Part shown: positions 8,948-18,248 of the stretch, one piece after another
How positions within the stretch are numbered: the stretch's first letter is position 1
Layout of the letters: each line of letters opens with the position of its first letter
Source of the DNA: JAPLKB01 sp964429485
GTDB lineage: Bacteria > Desulfobacterota > Syntrophorhabdia > Syntrophorhabdales > Syntrophorhabdaceae
Assembly (NCBI GenBank): GCA_964429485.1
Contig: CAYSBW010000006.1
Location: 5,556 to 69,555 of the forward strand
Reading direction: 5' to 3'
Length of the DNA stretch: 64,000 nt
The notes under the pieces: model-generated
What the model was told of the DNA's origin: nothing
The model's database searches: none
What the model saw: only the letters and a program-made list of their open reading frames with translations
Made by a program: the position numbers and the translations under genes

Positions 8948-9637
8948 CTACCCCAGGTGAGCAAACATATCAGCCAGACTGTGAAAAAGAATATCAGGAC
9001 CTTCTTTAAGGAGACCCTCCTCTTTCTCATGACCTGTAGTAACGGCCACTGCTATAGATCCTGCTTTTTTTGCTGCTATAATATCGGCAACAGTATCTCC
9101 TATGACAGCACAGTATCCAGGAGGTACATCAAGTTTTTTCGCACATTCAATAACAACATCAGGAGCCGGTTTCCTGTATTGGATGTCCTTTGATGTCACA
9201 ATGGCATTTATATTTTTATCAAGACCCATTCTTGTAAATCTGGTCCATTCATCCTCAATTGATGACATTCTTCCGGTAGCTATACCAATCTTGATACCTT
9301 TCTTTTTCAAGCGATCGAATAATTCAAGCGCCCCTGGAAAAGGCTTTACATTGTCTATTTCAGCTTTTTTAAAACGCTCAAGGATATCTTCCCGGCAAGC
9401 CGAATATGTGCCTTCATCCATAGATACTGGTAATACTCTCTGGAGAATCTGGCGCAAGCTCAATCCCTCTGCAAGATATTTTCGAAGAGCCTCCTTTTCT
9501 ACAGGCCCTGAACCATACTGCCTGATACCCTGATTGAAGGCATCCTGATAAACATCAAATGTATCAACAAGAGTGCCATCAATATCAAATATAACAGCTC
9601 TTATATCTTTTTTTTTAAGAATTTGATTCTCTTCCAC
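8948..9637 (-). CDS. HAD-superfamily phosphatase (phosphoglycolate-phosphatase-like)
   Basis: A soluble 229-residue hydrolase that dephosphorylates a small molecule. HAD motif I is FDIDGTLVDTF (residues 17-27), motif II is the serine/threonine in IGIATG, motif III the lysine in SKDIQYRKPAPD, and motif IV GDTVADI. The four-helix cap between motifs I and II fits the phosphoglycolate / beta-phosphoglucomutase subfamily, but the substrate cannot be read from sequence. The start is GTG at 9637 with GAGGAG seven bases upstream; the ATG at 9644 is out of frame. It lies upstream of the aromatic promoter on the same strand and is probably transcribed separately. Confidence 0.8.
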   Translation of the reverse strand: MEENQILKKKDIRAVIFDIDGTLVDTFDVYQDAFNQGIRQYGSGPVEKEALRKYLAEGLSLRQILQRVLPVSMDEGTYSACREDILERFKKAEIDNVKPFPGALELFDRLKKKGIKIGIATGRMSSIEDEWTRFTRMGLDKNINAIVTSKDIQYRKPAPDVVIECAKKLDVPPGYCAVIGDTVADIIAAKKAGSIAVAVTTGHEKEEGLLKEGPDILFHSLADMFAHLG

Positions 9638-9954
9638 TGTTCATCTCCTCTTTTTTTGACTAATACCAATTAGCTCAGTCAAACATTTCTCTGCTTTTAA
9701 TTTCAGACTATAGAATACCACAAAAGAACCCAACGCTGTCTCTTCTTTTTTATAAAAGTGCCCAATCCAGGTCAAGGTTGAACCTATAATTGTCATCGGG
9801 AAGATATCTGGGCATCCCTAAACAAACCGTTGAATGCAAAATAAGCCTGGATTATAGACATTATGGACCTTCCTGTAGCATGTGGCATTTGATGTTAACA
9901 ATAAAAAAAAGGGTTATAAGCCCTGCCCTGGTACTGCTTGTTCTGATTCTTCGG
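9638..9954. other. Intergenic stretch, 317 bp
   Basis: No gene seen. A short stem (AGGG/CCCT, 9910-9924) followed by eight T on the minus strand could terminate the gene that ends at 9955; it is weak. Confidence 0.4.
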
Positions 9955-11094
9955 TTACAGTTTGTCCATCCGGTGGACAACACCCATAGTTCCCTGGTTA
10001 TAGAGATTTCTGGCAAAACACTCCACTGAAAGATCTGTACCGGCAATCATGTGCATAAACATGCTCTTATTCCCCACAGCAATACTCTTACCTGAAAACT
10101 GGCTTGCAAGTGTATTTTCCGGTATGGAGGTAAAATACCCTGAGAAGGGATATTCCTTTGTCTCCTCTTCCTCCTCAAAATATTTATACCCTGCAGGATA
10201 GTCAAAAACCCTGTGTTCACCCGTGGAAATAGTAAGATACTGAGCTTCGCCCGGCTCATAATAGTACCAACCCCTCCCATTTATACAGTCTGTATATGGC
10301 CAGAGAAAATTTCCCGTTCCCATACCCTCAATAACAATAACTGCTGTACGATCTTGCTTCAAGCATGTATCAACAACACCTCGAATATCCGTTATCTGAT
10401 TCTGATTGCACGAAGGACATGAAAGGGGAATGTGGAAACTTCTGGCAGGAACCATCAGCATCTTACGCATTGCATTGCCTGCAGTCTTAAAAGCATGGCC
10501 CTCTCTGGCAAGGATCAGATACTCCGGTACACGGGCAGCGTCTGATGGAGATGCAGTAAAAAGAGACAATATTTCTTTTTTGCCTATGACCTGTTCAACT
10601 TGAGGATGTCCTTTCAGATACTTAAGGTCTGCATCACTGGGGTTGTGTAAACCGGCATATCTGGCAGACCAATGGGTAGAGAGAGCCAAACCGTCAAGTT
10701 TGCTTACGTCAATAAAATCGACAAACTCCGTCATATCACCTGTTCCGATAATAATTGGTGTAAACCCTGACAATTCAATAAACCGGTTCACCTCGGAAAA
10801 AACATTCGCAAACATTTCAGTCCGTTCATCATTGGTCATTGGCGTATAACGATTTGTAAAATACTGTCCGGCATAGGCCAGAAAAACAAGTTGGGGCCAG
10901 TATTTCTCTATAATATCAAGAGCAACATCACTTACCCACTTGTTGCTATCCCGATCCATATCCCCGGGATAGGGGTGACATCTCTGAACGTCTCGCACTA
11001 TATTTACAACCGGGCTATCCGAATACGCTTTTGCCCCGGTTCTCAGATCAAAAATATTCTGCCATTCCCGCGCATCAATAATTGCCAAACTCAT
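9955..11094 (-). CDS. Protein of unknown function, partner of a radical SAM enzyme
   Basis: I do not recognise this 379-residue protein. The ATG at 11094 is chosen because it follows GGAGGTG at good spacing and overlaps the radical SAM stop codon by four bases (ATGA); an ATG further upstream has no ribosome site. No signal peptide or membrane segment is visible. It has a CPSC pair at about residue 226, a third cysteine shortly after, an acidic stretch EEEEETKEY, and a segment around GTGDMTEFVDFID that loosely recalls alkaline-phosphatase-superfamily hydrolases; that resemblance is only a guess. The tight coupling suggests it acts with, or is modified by, the radical SAM protein. Confidence 0.75.
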   Translation of the reverse strand: MSLAIIDAREWQNIFDLRTGAKAYSDSPVVNIVRDVQRCHPYPGDMDRDSNKWVSDVALDIIEKYWPQLVFLAYAGQYFTNRYTPMTNDERTEMFANVFSEVNRFIELSGFTPIIIGTGDMTEFVDFIDVSKLDGLALSTHWSARYAGLHNPSDADLKYLKGHPQVEQVIGKKEILSLFTASPSDAARVPEYLILAREGHAFKTAGNAMRKMLMVPARSFHIPLSCPSCNQNQITDIRGVVDTCLKQDRTAVIVIEGMGTGNFLWPYTDCINGRGWYYYEPGEAQYLTISTGEHRVFDYPAGYKYFEEEEETKEYPFSGYFTSIPENTLASQFSGKSIAVGNKSMFMHMIAGTDLSVECFARNLYNQGTMGVVHRMDKL

Positions 11095-12098
11095 GAACAC
11101 ACCTCCACTTTGTTCCATTCCACCTTTTTCCCCAGAAGCCTGATCTCATGTCCACACTCCGGACAATATTTATTATTACAAAGAAAACGATGGAGTTTAT
11201 CTCCGCCGCATCCGAGACTAAAACGTTCAATAACAATTGAATCACAATTCGGGCATATAGTATTAACCCAATCAGAACCTACAAAGTTATGGAAATAAAC
11301 ATAGGCAAGCCTGGTACGTGCTGTGTCCAGTATTTTGTTTATTCCTTCAATATTGGGATATTCAGCTTCTTTCATGTCGTGCTCCGGGAGCAGTCGAAAA
11401 ACATGCCATGGAATTTCCGAATCTATATCTTCGATGAAATCCGATATAGCATCGAGCTCATTATCATTGGCTGATTGAATTACAGGCGTTACAATCTCTA
11501 CATGAGATGTTTCAGCAAGTCTTTTGATGGTACGGAGCACAGGTTCTACAGAAGGGATACCAATATATTTCTTATGGAATTGATCTGAAAATCCTTTGAG
11601 GCCAATATTAAAAAAAGAAAATACAGAGCTGAGCAGTTCAGTGGATTCTTCTGTTGTGTATCCATTGGTAAGGCAACCCATTGGAATGCCCTGCATCTTT
11701 GCTTCTTTACTGACTTCCATCAATGTTGGAAGGGATACTGTAGGCTCATTTACATTGAAAACAATATTATGACATCCTAATTTTTTAGCCATCCCCACAA
11801 TTTCGCAGGGAGAATAATCCAGCAGCCTGTCCTGCAAAAAAACCGGGTCTTCTTTAGCAATAAATCCGTTAGAGCAATACTTGCAGTTAAAATTACAGCC
11901 ACTCGTTCCTACAGTGAGGCAGCGGCTACCTGGATAGGCATGATAAAAGGGAATGGACTCTATTCTTGATATCCCGCAGTTACTCCATTTGCCCGGGAAA
12001 CGCTCTTCTATAATACCATCATCCTCGACATACATTTTACATACACCCTGTTTGCCATCGCTCAGCTCACAGCGCCATTCACAATAGTTACATCGCAT
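11091..12098 (-). CDS. Radical SAM protein (COG1180 / AmmeMemoRadiSam-like) with C-terminal zinc ribbon
   Basis: The 335-residue protein opens with a cysteine cluster (CNYCEWRCELSDGKQGVC) typical of the PflA-related COG1180 group, followed by the radical SAM cluster motif CNFNCKYC near residue 69, which binds a 4Fe-4S cluster and S-adenosylmethionine. The C-terminus has two CxxC pairs (CPNC, CPEC) forming a probable zinc ribbon. Such proteins are glycyl-radical activases or peptide modifiers. No glycyl-radical enzyme is adjacent; the only partner is the unrecognised gene that overlaps its end. The start is supported by GGAGGAAAT directly before ATG. Confidence 0.85.
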   Translation of the reverse strand: MRCNYCEWRCELSDGKQGVCKMYVEDDGIIEERFPGKWSNCGISRIESIPFYHAYPGSRCLTVGTSGCNFNCKYCSNGFIAKEDPVFLQDRLLDYSPCEIVGMAKKLGCHNIVFNVNEPTVSLPTLMEVSKEAKMQGIPMGCLTNGYTTEESTELLSSVFSFFNIGLKGFSDQFHKKYIGIPSVEPVLRTIKRLAETSHVEIVTPVIQSANDNELDAISDFIEDIDSEIPWHVFRLLPEHDMKEAEYPNIEGINKILDTARTRLAYVYFHNFVGSDWVNTICPNCDSIVIERFSLGCGGDKLHRFLCNNKYCPECGHEIRLLGKKVEWNKVEVCS

Positions 12099-12731
12099 AT
12101 TTCCTCCTCCAGCACATTAGGTATTATCAACGATTTTTCACTAAATATAGTTTCAGGTGTCGGACAATCCCGTACAAACCCGTTCTTCACATTCCAGCAC
12201 CTTCAATTACAGAGACTTGTGTACCTCCTATCCACGAACAAAATCCGCAGAGTCTTCTTCTTTTGTCCACAGCATGGACTAATATATACTCGCTGTTTCG
12301 GTTTAGGCACAACAGATCCTTTTTTTGATTCAAAATCTTTTTTCAAAAATTCCACCTTCTGTTAAATGAATTATTTAATTATATAAATTGGATAATTATA
12401 TACTATTATACTAATTTATTACTTATTGCTACAACTAATAACTAATTCAGTTATTATATAATTAGCTGATACTGTATTTCATAAACAACAATAAATTAAA
12501 CTATGAATTAATAACCTGTTGAATTTTAATTCTTTAGATCACCACTTTTTTTAATTAAAATCCATATAAGAATAGACTTGAAAATGTAGTGATTAAATAG
12601 TATATTTAGTTATATATAAGTTATAAATGTAAGTTTTATAGCTTATTTGTAATTAATATATTTATTATTTATTAAGTATGCTGATAATTCCATAATATCT
12701 GTCAGGATAAAAAATAAAATAAGGAGAATAT
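12099..12731. other. AT-rich intergenic region, 633 bp, with an inverted repeat
   Basis: No gene seen. It separates the minus-strand radical SAM operon from the plus-strand tonB operon and must hold both promoters. AATAACT-5-AGTTATT (12437-12455) is a possible operator for the tonB operon; the binding protein is unknown. No Fur-type box was recognised. Confidence 0.35.
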
Positions 12732-13772
12732 ATGATTAAGAAAATGTTTTTTTTGCTTATATGCATTTGCGCTTTATGGGTTGTAGTTGCAGGAGCATCC
12801 CCTTCTGCTGTTCTTACGATCACAGGTGCAGTGAAGACTCCTTTAAACCTCAACATTGAGGATCTTAAAAAACTCCCGCATTCTACAATAAGACTTTCAG
12901 AGATAACCAGTGACAAAAATTACCATGGTGTATTTACATATCAGGGTGTTCCCCTTAAAACACTTCTCGAAATGGCATCAATTCAAAAAACAGGGGCAAT
13001 CTTTAACAAGAATCTGGATATTGTTATTTCAGTCAGCGATAAAACAGGCAAAACAGCAAATCTTTCATGGGGTGAGGTTTTCTACAAAAATCCTTCTGAT
13101 ATTATTATAGCGCTTTCTGCTGTTCCAGTTGTTCCCCATCATATGAACTGTAATGAATGTCATCAGGCAAGCTGGTATGAATCAGCCCTGAATAAGCTGA
13201 AGCGAAAAATAGGTTTTCCTAAACTGGTAGTAGCGAATGATTTTTTTACAGACAGGAGTATAGAGGATATTTCACATATTGAAGTTATTGATATCAAGAA
13301 AGATAAACCGAAGAAAAAAATGGATGCATTGATTTCTCCAAGTTTTTCAATAATTGATAAAAATGGAAAATCACAGGAAATTTCAGATTTAACCAAATAT
13401 TCACATATAGATGTAATTGTTAAAGAAGTAGGAGACGGCAGAGGATACCATGGATTGAAGGAATATAGCGGTGTAAGCTTAAGGAATTTAATCAAAAAGG
13501 CAGGGGCTGATTTTGATTTGGATACTGTTTTCCTGATCTCTTCTCCTGATGGCTATCAATCCACCTTTTCCTATGGTGAAATTTTTCTTTCAACTTGCGG
13601 AGAAAGGATAATCATGGCAGACAAGTTGAATGGAAAACCATTGAAAGATGGCGGTAAGTTCACTCTCCTTCCTCCAGACGATCTTGCAGCTGACAGAGAT
13701 GTAAAAGCAGTTAATAGAATAGAACTGATTTCTGTAAAAAATCTAAAGAAAATAAAAGATAAATCAAAATAA
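12732..13772 (+). CDS. Exported protein with two sulfite-oxidase-like (molybdopterin-fold) domains
   Basis: A 346-residue periplasmic protein with a Sec-type signal peptide (KKMFFLLICICALWVVVAG). Two homologous halves follow, each resembling the oxidoreductase molybdopterin-binding (SUOX) fold: YHGVFTYQGVPLKTLLEMA at about 59 and YHGLKEYSGVSLRNLIKKA at about 239, with matching LSWGEVFY and FSYGEIFL segments. The first half carries an insert with CNECH (CxxCH), a possible c-type heme site. No twin-arginine signal is present, which argues against a preloaded molybdenum cofactor. RBS AAGGAG. It is the first gene before tonB-exbB-exbD; function unknown. Confidence 0.75.
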   Translation: MIKKMFFLLICICALWVVVAGASPSAVLTITGAVKTPLNLNIEDLKKLPHSTIRLSEITSDKNYHGVFTYQGVPLKTLLEMASIQKTGAIFNKNLDIVISVSDKTGKTANLSWGEVFYKNPSDIIIALSAVPVVPHHMNCNECHQASWYESALNKLKRKIGFPKLVVANDFFTDRSIEDISHIEVIDIKKDKPKKKMDALISPSFSIIDKNGKSQEISDLTKYSHIDVIVKEVGDGRGYHGLKEYSGVSLRNLIKKAGADFDLDTVFLISSPDGYQSTFSYGEIFLSTCGERIIMADKLNGKPLKDGGKFTLLPPDDLAADRDVKAVNRIELISVKNLKKIKDKSK

Positions 13773-13832
13773 TAAATATGATTTTTGATCGCAGCATATA
13801 TAAAAACAATGAAAATTACAGGAGGAAATTAT

Positions 13833-14639
13833 ATGTCTGAGTATTTCTTATCCAACAAAAATATTCAGGTAAATTCTCCTGCATATAATCATTCCTGGTG
13901 GGGAAAATATTTACTCGTTGCTGTGACACTACACATTGCAATAATATCCATTCCTGTATCGGAATATACTTTTAAATATACTGGTGATAAAGGAGAAATA
14001 GAGGTTGCAGTTTTGCCTGAGCCATCTCCTGTAGAACATGTTCCGCCACCCAAAACAATTAAACCTCCTGTTTCAAGACCTTTTCAACCGCCTAAAATTC
14101 AAAAAGTCAAAGGTCCTCCGCCTGCCAGAGCTGAAGGGAAAATGACTGCGGAATTACCTCAAAAAATAGTCTCCCCTGATACAAACCCAACAAATGAGGT
14201 TGCTCAGGTTGGACCTGGTTCAGGTGGTGTGGCTATTGTGGGAGGTACAGGGACAGGAGGAGCAACCCTTTCAGGAAGTGGAGGAAATCCTGGAGGTTCA
14301 GGTGCTGGTTTGGGTCGTCAAGGTATTGGAGGAGGAAAAACCGGACCAATTGATTCAGCTTTCGGATCAGGCGATGGGCCTCAATGGCTTTATCAGGAAA
14401 AACCTGTTTATCCTTATTCTGCAAGGAGGCTTGGTAAACAGGGCAGAGTTGTGCTCAGATTAACAATTGACGAAAAGGGTAATTTAACAAAAACAGAAGT
14501 TATTGAAGCTACAGATCAAATTTTTGTACAAGCTGTTATTGAGGCAGCAAGAAAATCAAAGTTCCGGGCTGCAAGCAAAAACGGTCAGGACTTTGCAACA
14601 CGGGCAATATGGCCAGTAAATTTCAGAACAGGCGATTGA
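13833..14639 (+). CDS. tonB: TonB family energy transducer
   Basis: Couples the inner-membrane proton-motive force to outer-membrane receptors. The ATG at 13833 (268 residues) is chosen for its AGGAGG site; an upstream in-frame ATG lacks one. It has one N-terminal membrane helix (about 23-43, KYLLVAVTLHIAIISI), a proline-rich periplasmic spacer (PPPKTIKPPVSRPFQPP), a glycine-rich stretch, and a C-terminal TonB domain (YPYSARRLGKQGRVVLRLTI, then WPVNF). No receptor gene is near, so the substrate is unknown. Confidence 0.9.
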   Translation: MSEYFLSNKNIQVNSPAYNHSWWGKYLLVAVTLHIAIISIPVSEYTFKYTGDKGEIEVAVLPEPSPVEHVPPPKTIKPPVSRPFQPPKIQKVKGPPPARAEGKMTAELPQKIVSPDTNPTNEVAQVGPGSGGVAIVGGTGTGGATLSGSGGNPGGSGAGLGRQGIGGGKTGPIDSAFGSGDGPQWLYQEKPVYPYSARRLGKQGRVVLRLTIDEKGNLTKTEVIEATDQIFVQAVIEAARKSKFRAASKNGQDFATRAIWPVNFRTGD

Positions 14640-14752
14640 TCTGAGGCATTAATAATAAAATATTTTAGATAGAACATGAACAATCAGTAAAAAAAGTTAA
14701 AGAAAATAAAAGTTCACCCGCCTGTCAGCAGGACGGGGCAAAGGAGGATAAG

Positions 14753-15367
14753 GTGTGGCATATGCTTATAAAAGGCGGATGGATGATGGTCCCTCTTGCC
14801 ATATGTTCACTTGTTGCAGTCACTATTATTATTGAGCGATTTGTATTCTTCAAACGTATCAGCAAAACCAGCCGGGCTGAGGAGATAATAAACCTTGCCC
14901 GAAAAAACCGCATAGATGAAGCTATCAGCATAATTGATGAAACAAGTGGCAGTTCAGGAATTCATCCGCTGCCATTGATGAGAGTTCTTTCTACAGGGCT
15001 CACACACCGGTCGGAACCTGCCGGCGCCATGGAAGCATCTGGAATTAGCGAAATATCCATAATGAAACGTGGATTAGTCGCTCTTGATACAATAATAACC
15101 CTATCCCCGCTTCTCGGACTACTCGGTACTATTATCGGAATGATAGGTTCCTTCAATATAATGTCAACAACCGGACTGGGTCAGCCACATGCTGTAACCG
15201 GAGGCGTTGCAGAGGCTCTGATTGCCACTGCGTCAGGCATTACTGTTGCCGTAGTTACTCTCATACCTTACAATTATTTCCTTTCCAGGGTGGAAAGGGA
15301 GTCTGACGTCATAGAAGCCTATGCCACCAGGTTGGAATTGGCTCTCAATAAAAACACAAAAGAGTAA
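14753..15367 (+). CDS. exbB: ExbB/TolQ family proton channel subunit
   Basis: Inner-membrane partner of TonB that harvests the proton gradient. The 204-residue protein has three membrane segments (about 7-30, 105-130 and 150-175) and the family motif GLLGTIIGMIGSF, with the conserved TGL and GISEALIAT-like segments (GGVAEALIATASGI). The start is GTG at 14753 with AGGAGG five bases upstream; an ATG three codons later is possible. A small hairpin (CCCGCCTG/CAGGACGGG) lies in the tonB-exbB gap. Confidence 0.9.
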   Translation: MWHMLIKGGWMMVPLAICSLVAVTIIIERFVFFKRISKTSRAEEIINLARKNRIDEAISIIDETSGSSGIHPLPLMRVLSTGLTHRSEPAGAMEASGISEISIMKRGLVALDTIITLSPLLGLLGTIIGMIGSFNIMSTTGLGQPHAVTGGVAEALIATASGITVAVVTLIPYNYFLSRVERESDVIEAYATRLELALNKNTKE

Positions 15368-15371
15368 AATA

Positions 15372-15791
15372 ATGAAACTACCACGGAAATCAAGAAAAAA
15401 AGCACGTATAGAGATTATACCTATGATTGATACAATGTTTTTTCTTTTAGTATTTTTTATGATAGCAACCCTGACCATGACAGTACAGCGCGGACTTCAG
15501 GTTAATCTTCCACACGCAGCAACAGCCAAAGATGATATAAAACAAATAGTTACTCTTACTCTCACAAAAGAAGGAAAACTGTATTTTGATAAGGATGAAA
15601 TAAATTCTCCATTAGACATTCAAACACGCCTTAATTCAATGGAAAAGCAAAGAGCCGACATATCAGTAATAATTAATGCTGATAAAGCTGTTGAACACGG
15701 CAGAGTTATTGAAGCAATGGATTCAGTGCGAAAAAGTTGCAATGCCAAAATAGCAGTTGCAGTAAGACCTACAAAAATATCTGGCAATTAA
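15372..15791 (+). CDS. exbD: ExbD/TolR family biopolymer transport protein
   Basis: Third component of the TonB motor. From the ATG at 15372, four bases after the exbB stop, it is 139 residues: a basic N-terminus, IIPMIDTMFFLLVFFMIAT (single membrane helix holding the conserved aspartate), and a periplasmic domain. Upstream in-frame ATGs lie inside exbB and were not used. Confidence 0.9.
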   Translation: MKLPRKSRKKARIEIIPMIDTMFFLLVFFMIATLTMTVQRGLQVNLPHAATAKDDIKQIVTLTLTKEGKLYFDKDEINSPLDIQTRLNSMEKQRADISVIINADKAVEHGRVIEAMDSVRKSCNAKIAVAVRPTKISGN

Positions 15792-15958
15792 AAATATCCA
15801 ATTAACAAAGTGATTAACGGCAGTTCAAGTAATTTTTAAATTTATCCCTTATTTTTGTCATTTAATATAGTTTACGTTTTACCCAGGGACACCGGGGGCC
15901 CTTCCTGATAACAAATTCTGAATAAATTATGCTTTTATTATGGTTTATTTTTTTTGGC

Positions 15959-15993
15959 GGGGGCAACATGAGGTTTTGCTGCCCCCTTTTTTT
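15959..15993 (+). terminator. Terminator of the tonB operon
   Basis: GGGGGCA (15959-15965) pairs with TGCCCCC (15980-15986), followed by seven T. Confidence 0.75.
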
Positions 15994-16543
15994 GGATAGA
16001 GGTTAAGAGAGAAGAAACATCTTAAGAAGCTGATTATCCTTATTCTATTTCTTCCGGATAAATATTGTTATAGCACATTAATTACTTATTGTATATATAT
16101 TTCTTTTATTATGTTTTATTTTAGATTATTATTGCCTATTTTCAAAGCAGACGCCAGTTTCATCGTGTCTTTTTCAGGTATTCTCAACATCTATTCATTT
16201 CTTTTTATACTAATATTTTTTTAATATAAACTCGGGCCAACCTCAAACATCAATTCTGATAAAGATCTAACATTAATAGCATGGGTATATCCGAACACCA
16301 ATTCTGATTTTACTCGAATACTTGACGTTCAAATTAATGACTTTAGCGTGTGGAGAGATGCCGTTACTATGACATCAATATGACCATTGAGTAATCACAA
16401 ATGAAAGTTCAATGAATTTCTAAAATTCCGCTGAATAACATAATATCACTGCTTTATTCTTTATGTTAATAACTGCTAATTTTAAAGATATAATGATCAG
16501 GAATATTTAATTTCTTCCACAAATGTGGGGAATAGAAAAAACA
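15994..16543. other. Intergenic region, about 550 bp
   Basis: AT-rich; no open frame or RNA gene that I can support. A short phrase, CA(T/C)CAATTCTGAT, occurs twice near 16250 and 16300 without obvious meaning. Confidence 0.4.
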
Positions 16544-16579
16544 GCAAAAAAAGGACTTAGGAGATTTTCCTAAGTCCTT
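16544..16579 (-). terminator. Terminator of the tRNA-Lys/tRNA-Glu unit
   Basis: A perfect 12-base-pair stem (AAGGACTTAGGA at 16551-16562 with 16568-16579) with a 5-base loop, followed on the minus strand by a T run. Confidence 0.85.
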
Positions 16580-16593
16580 ATAATCATTAAGAG

Positions 16594-16666
16594 CGTCCCC
16601 ACGGGGATTCGAACCCCGGTTGCCGGCGTGAAAGGCCAGTGTCCTAGGCCTCTAGACGATGGGGAC
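16594..16666 (-). tRNA. tRNA-Glu (anticodon TTC)
   Basis: Cloverleaf readable by eye: 7-bp acceptor stem GTCCCCA/TGGGGAC, anticodon loop CTTTCAC, T-loop GGTTCGAATCC, discriminator G. The CCA end is not encoded. Confidence 0.95.
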
Positions 16667-16673
16667 ATTTTTT

Positions 16674-16747
16674 TGGGCCGTGTAAGACTTGAACTTACGA
16701 CTCTCTGCTTAAAAGGCAGATACTCTACCAACCTGAGTTAACGGCCC
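16674..16747 (-). tRNA. tRNA-Lys (anticodon TTT)
   Basis: Acceptor GGGCCGT/ACGGCCC, anticodon stem TCTGC/GCAGA with loop CTTTTAA, T-loop GTTCAAGTC. CCA is not encoded. It lies seven bases upstream of tRNA-Glu and is probably cotranscribed with it. Confidence 0.95.
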
Positions 16748-16913
16748 GTTCAAGTGTACTAAGATATTAAAATTTTCAGGCAATGTCAAGTTTAATAAAC
16801 CATAGTTTGCCAATTCTCTTGTATTACAAATGAAATAAATGGTATATGTTAATTGTTAAAACATTCAAAATTAGGGAATATTGTAATTTACAAAGGTTAA
16901 TGAAAGGATAATT

Positions 16914-17801
16914 ATGAACCACTATGATATGGTCTTTATAGGTCACTTAGGTGCAGGTACGGTTGTTCCTTTTGAGGGAACTCCTTTTGCTGAAGAGGGG
17001 TGCCCGCTTTTATTTACAGCAACAGCAGCTTCTTGTCTCGGTAAAAGAATTGCTGCTGTGACAAGAATTTCTGGCGATAATGACCACCTTCTTGAACCGT
17101 TTAGAGCTACCGGCATTGATCTTTTTATTCAACCTGGAGAGGTTACTCGATATCGTGTTGTTTTCCCTACCGCCAATGTTGATGAAAGACAACCCTTTAT
17201 TTTAAAGAATGGAGGGCATTTTACTATAAGTGACATACCACCCCTTGAACCTTGTCTTATTCACCTGTGTTGTGTGGGTGTCCATAAGTTTCAACTTGAG
17301 CTGATGAGGGAACTGAAGGAGAAAGGTTTCTCTTTGTCAGTGGATATGCAGGATTTTGCATTTCAAATTGATGAAAAAACAGGTGCTTTGCATATTAAGG
17401 ATGTGCCGGAAAAAAAAGAGATTCTGGAAACGGCAAGCTTTGTGAAACTTGATACCATAGAGGCAAAAATTCTTACCGGTGTTGAAAATATTAAGAATCA
17501 GGCAGCTATTCTGGAAGACTGGGGAAGCTCAGAAACCATTATAACTTCTTCTGAAGGGGTCCTTGCAAGAAGTAAAGGAAAAAATGTGTTTGCCAAATTT
17601 ACAAACAGAAGCACCCGCGGCAGAATGGGCAGAGGCGACACTGTCATAGGATCATACCTGTCGCGCAGACTTGATCATTCTTTTGAAGACTCGCTTCATT
17701 TTGCAGCAGCCTTGGCATCAATCAAAATGGAATCAACCGGTCATTTCAAAGGCTCTCTGGATGAAGTTATTGAAAGAATGGAAGGATCTCTTTCTTCCTG
17801 A
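16914..17801 (+). CDS. PfkB-family carbohydrate/nucleoside kinase
   Basis: A 295-residue ribokinase-fold protein. The N-terminal half shows the sugar-kinase layout (GCPLLFTATAASCLGKRIAAVTRISGD). The C-terminal PfkB signature region reads GRMGRGDTVIGSYLSRRL: the catalytic aspartate and the preceding glycine are kept, but the usual GAGD is GRGD. The protein also seems to lack part of the usual middle region. It could phosphorylate a sugar or nucleoside; the substrate cannot be named. Monocistronic by spacing. Confidence 0.7.
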   Translation: MNHYDMVFIGHLGAGTVVPFEGTPFAEEGCPLLFTATAASCLGKRIAAVTRISGDNDHLLEPFRATGIDLFIQPGEVTRYRVVFPTANVDERQPFILKNGGHFTISDIPPLEPCLIHLCCVGVHKFQLELMRELKEKGFSLSVDMQDFAFQIDEKTGALHIKDVPEKKEILETASFVKLDTIEAKILTGVENIKNQAAILEDWGSSETIITSSEGVLARSKGKNVFAKFTNRSTRGRMGRGDTVIGSYLSRRLDHSFEDSLHFAAALASIKMESTGHFKGSLDEVIERMEGSLSS

Positions 17802-17816
17802 TTCAACTCGGGCCAT

Positions 17817-18248
17817 TCAGTACGTAATAGAATTATCGGTTGTTCTCTTGTATAGCCTTTCCAGGAAATAGAGAAAATTGAAACATCGTTTTCTGCTTAG
17901 TATAAAACCAAAAACAACTCCCAACGTATTTGCAACCATATCGCAGTATTCAAATTCTCTAAATCCTCCCAATCCCTGTATGACTTCAAGAAAAATACCT
18001 AAACATACAAGGCATAAAGCAACTAAAAAAGACTCTGTTTTATTACTGTATATCTGACCAAACCAGCACATCAAAATCATATAAGCTAAATAATGCATGA
18101 TTTTATCACTCTGATTGAAATGTACAAGATCCGGCGGGTTTGAAACAAGAGAGATATATATAACAAGCAAAACCATTAATATCCCTAAAAAAGACCAAAA
18201 CTTGTAATATGTAAGTCTGTTATTCATTAAACCTGTAGAGTTATCCAA
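17817..18248 (-). CDS. VanZ-like integral membrane protein
   Basis: A 143-residue protein with four predicted membrane segments (about 15-37, 50-67, 74-92, 104-118) and the VanZ-like pattern SDKIMHYLAYMILMCWFG followed by FLEVIQGLGGFREFEYCDMVANTLGVVFG, where the acidic/aromatic turn before the last helix is typical of the family. The role of standalone VanZ-like proteins is not well established. It converges with the PfkB gene. Confidence 0.75.
   Translation of the reverse strand: MDNSTGLMNNRLTYYKFWSFLGILMVLLVIYISLVSNPPDLVHFNQSDKIMHYLAYMILMCWFGQIYSNKTESFLVALCLVCLGIFLEVIQGLGGFREFEYCDMVANTLGVVFGFILSRKRCFNFLYFLERLYKRTTDNSITY

Noticed and set aside
9790..10029. 79-codon plus-strand open frame
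   Set aside because: No ribosome site or recognisable product, and it runs into the antisense of a real gene.
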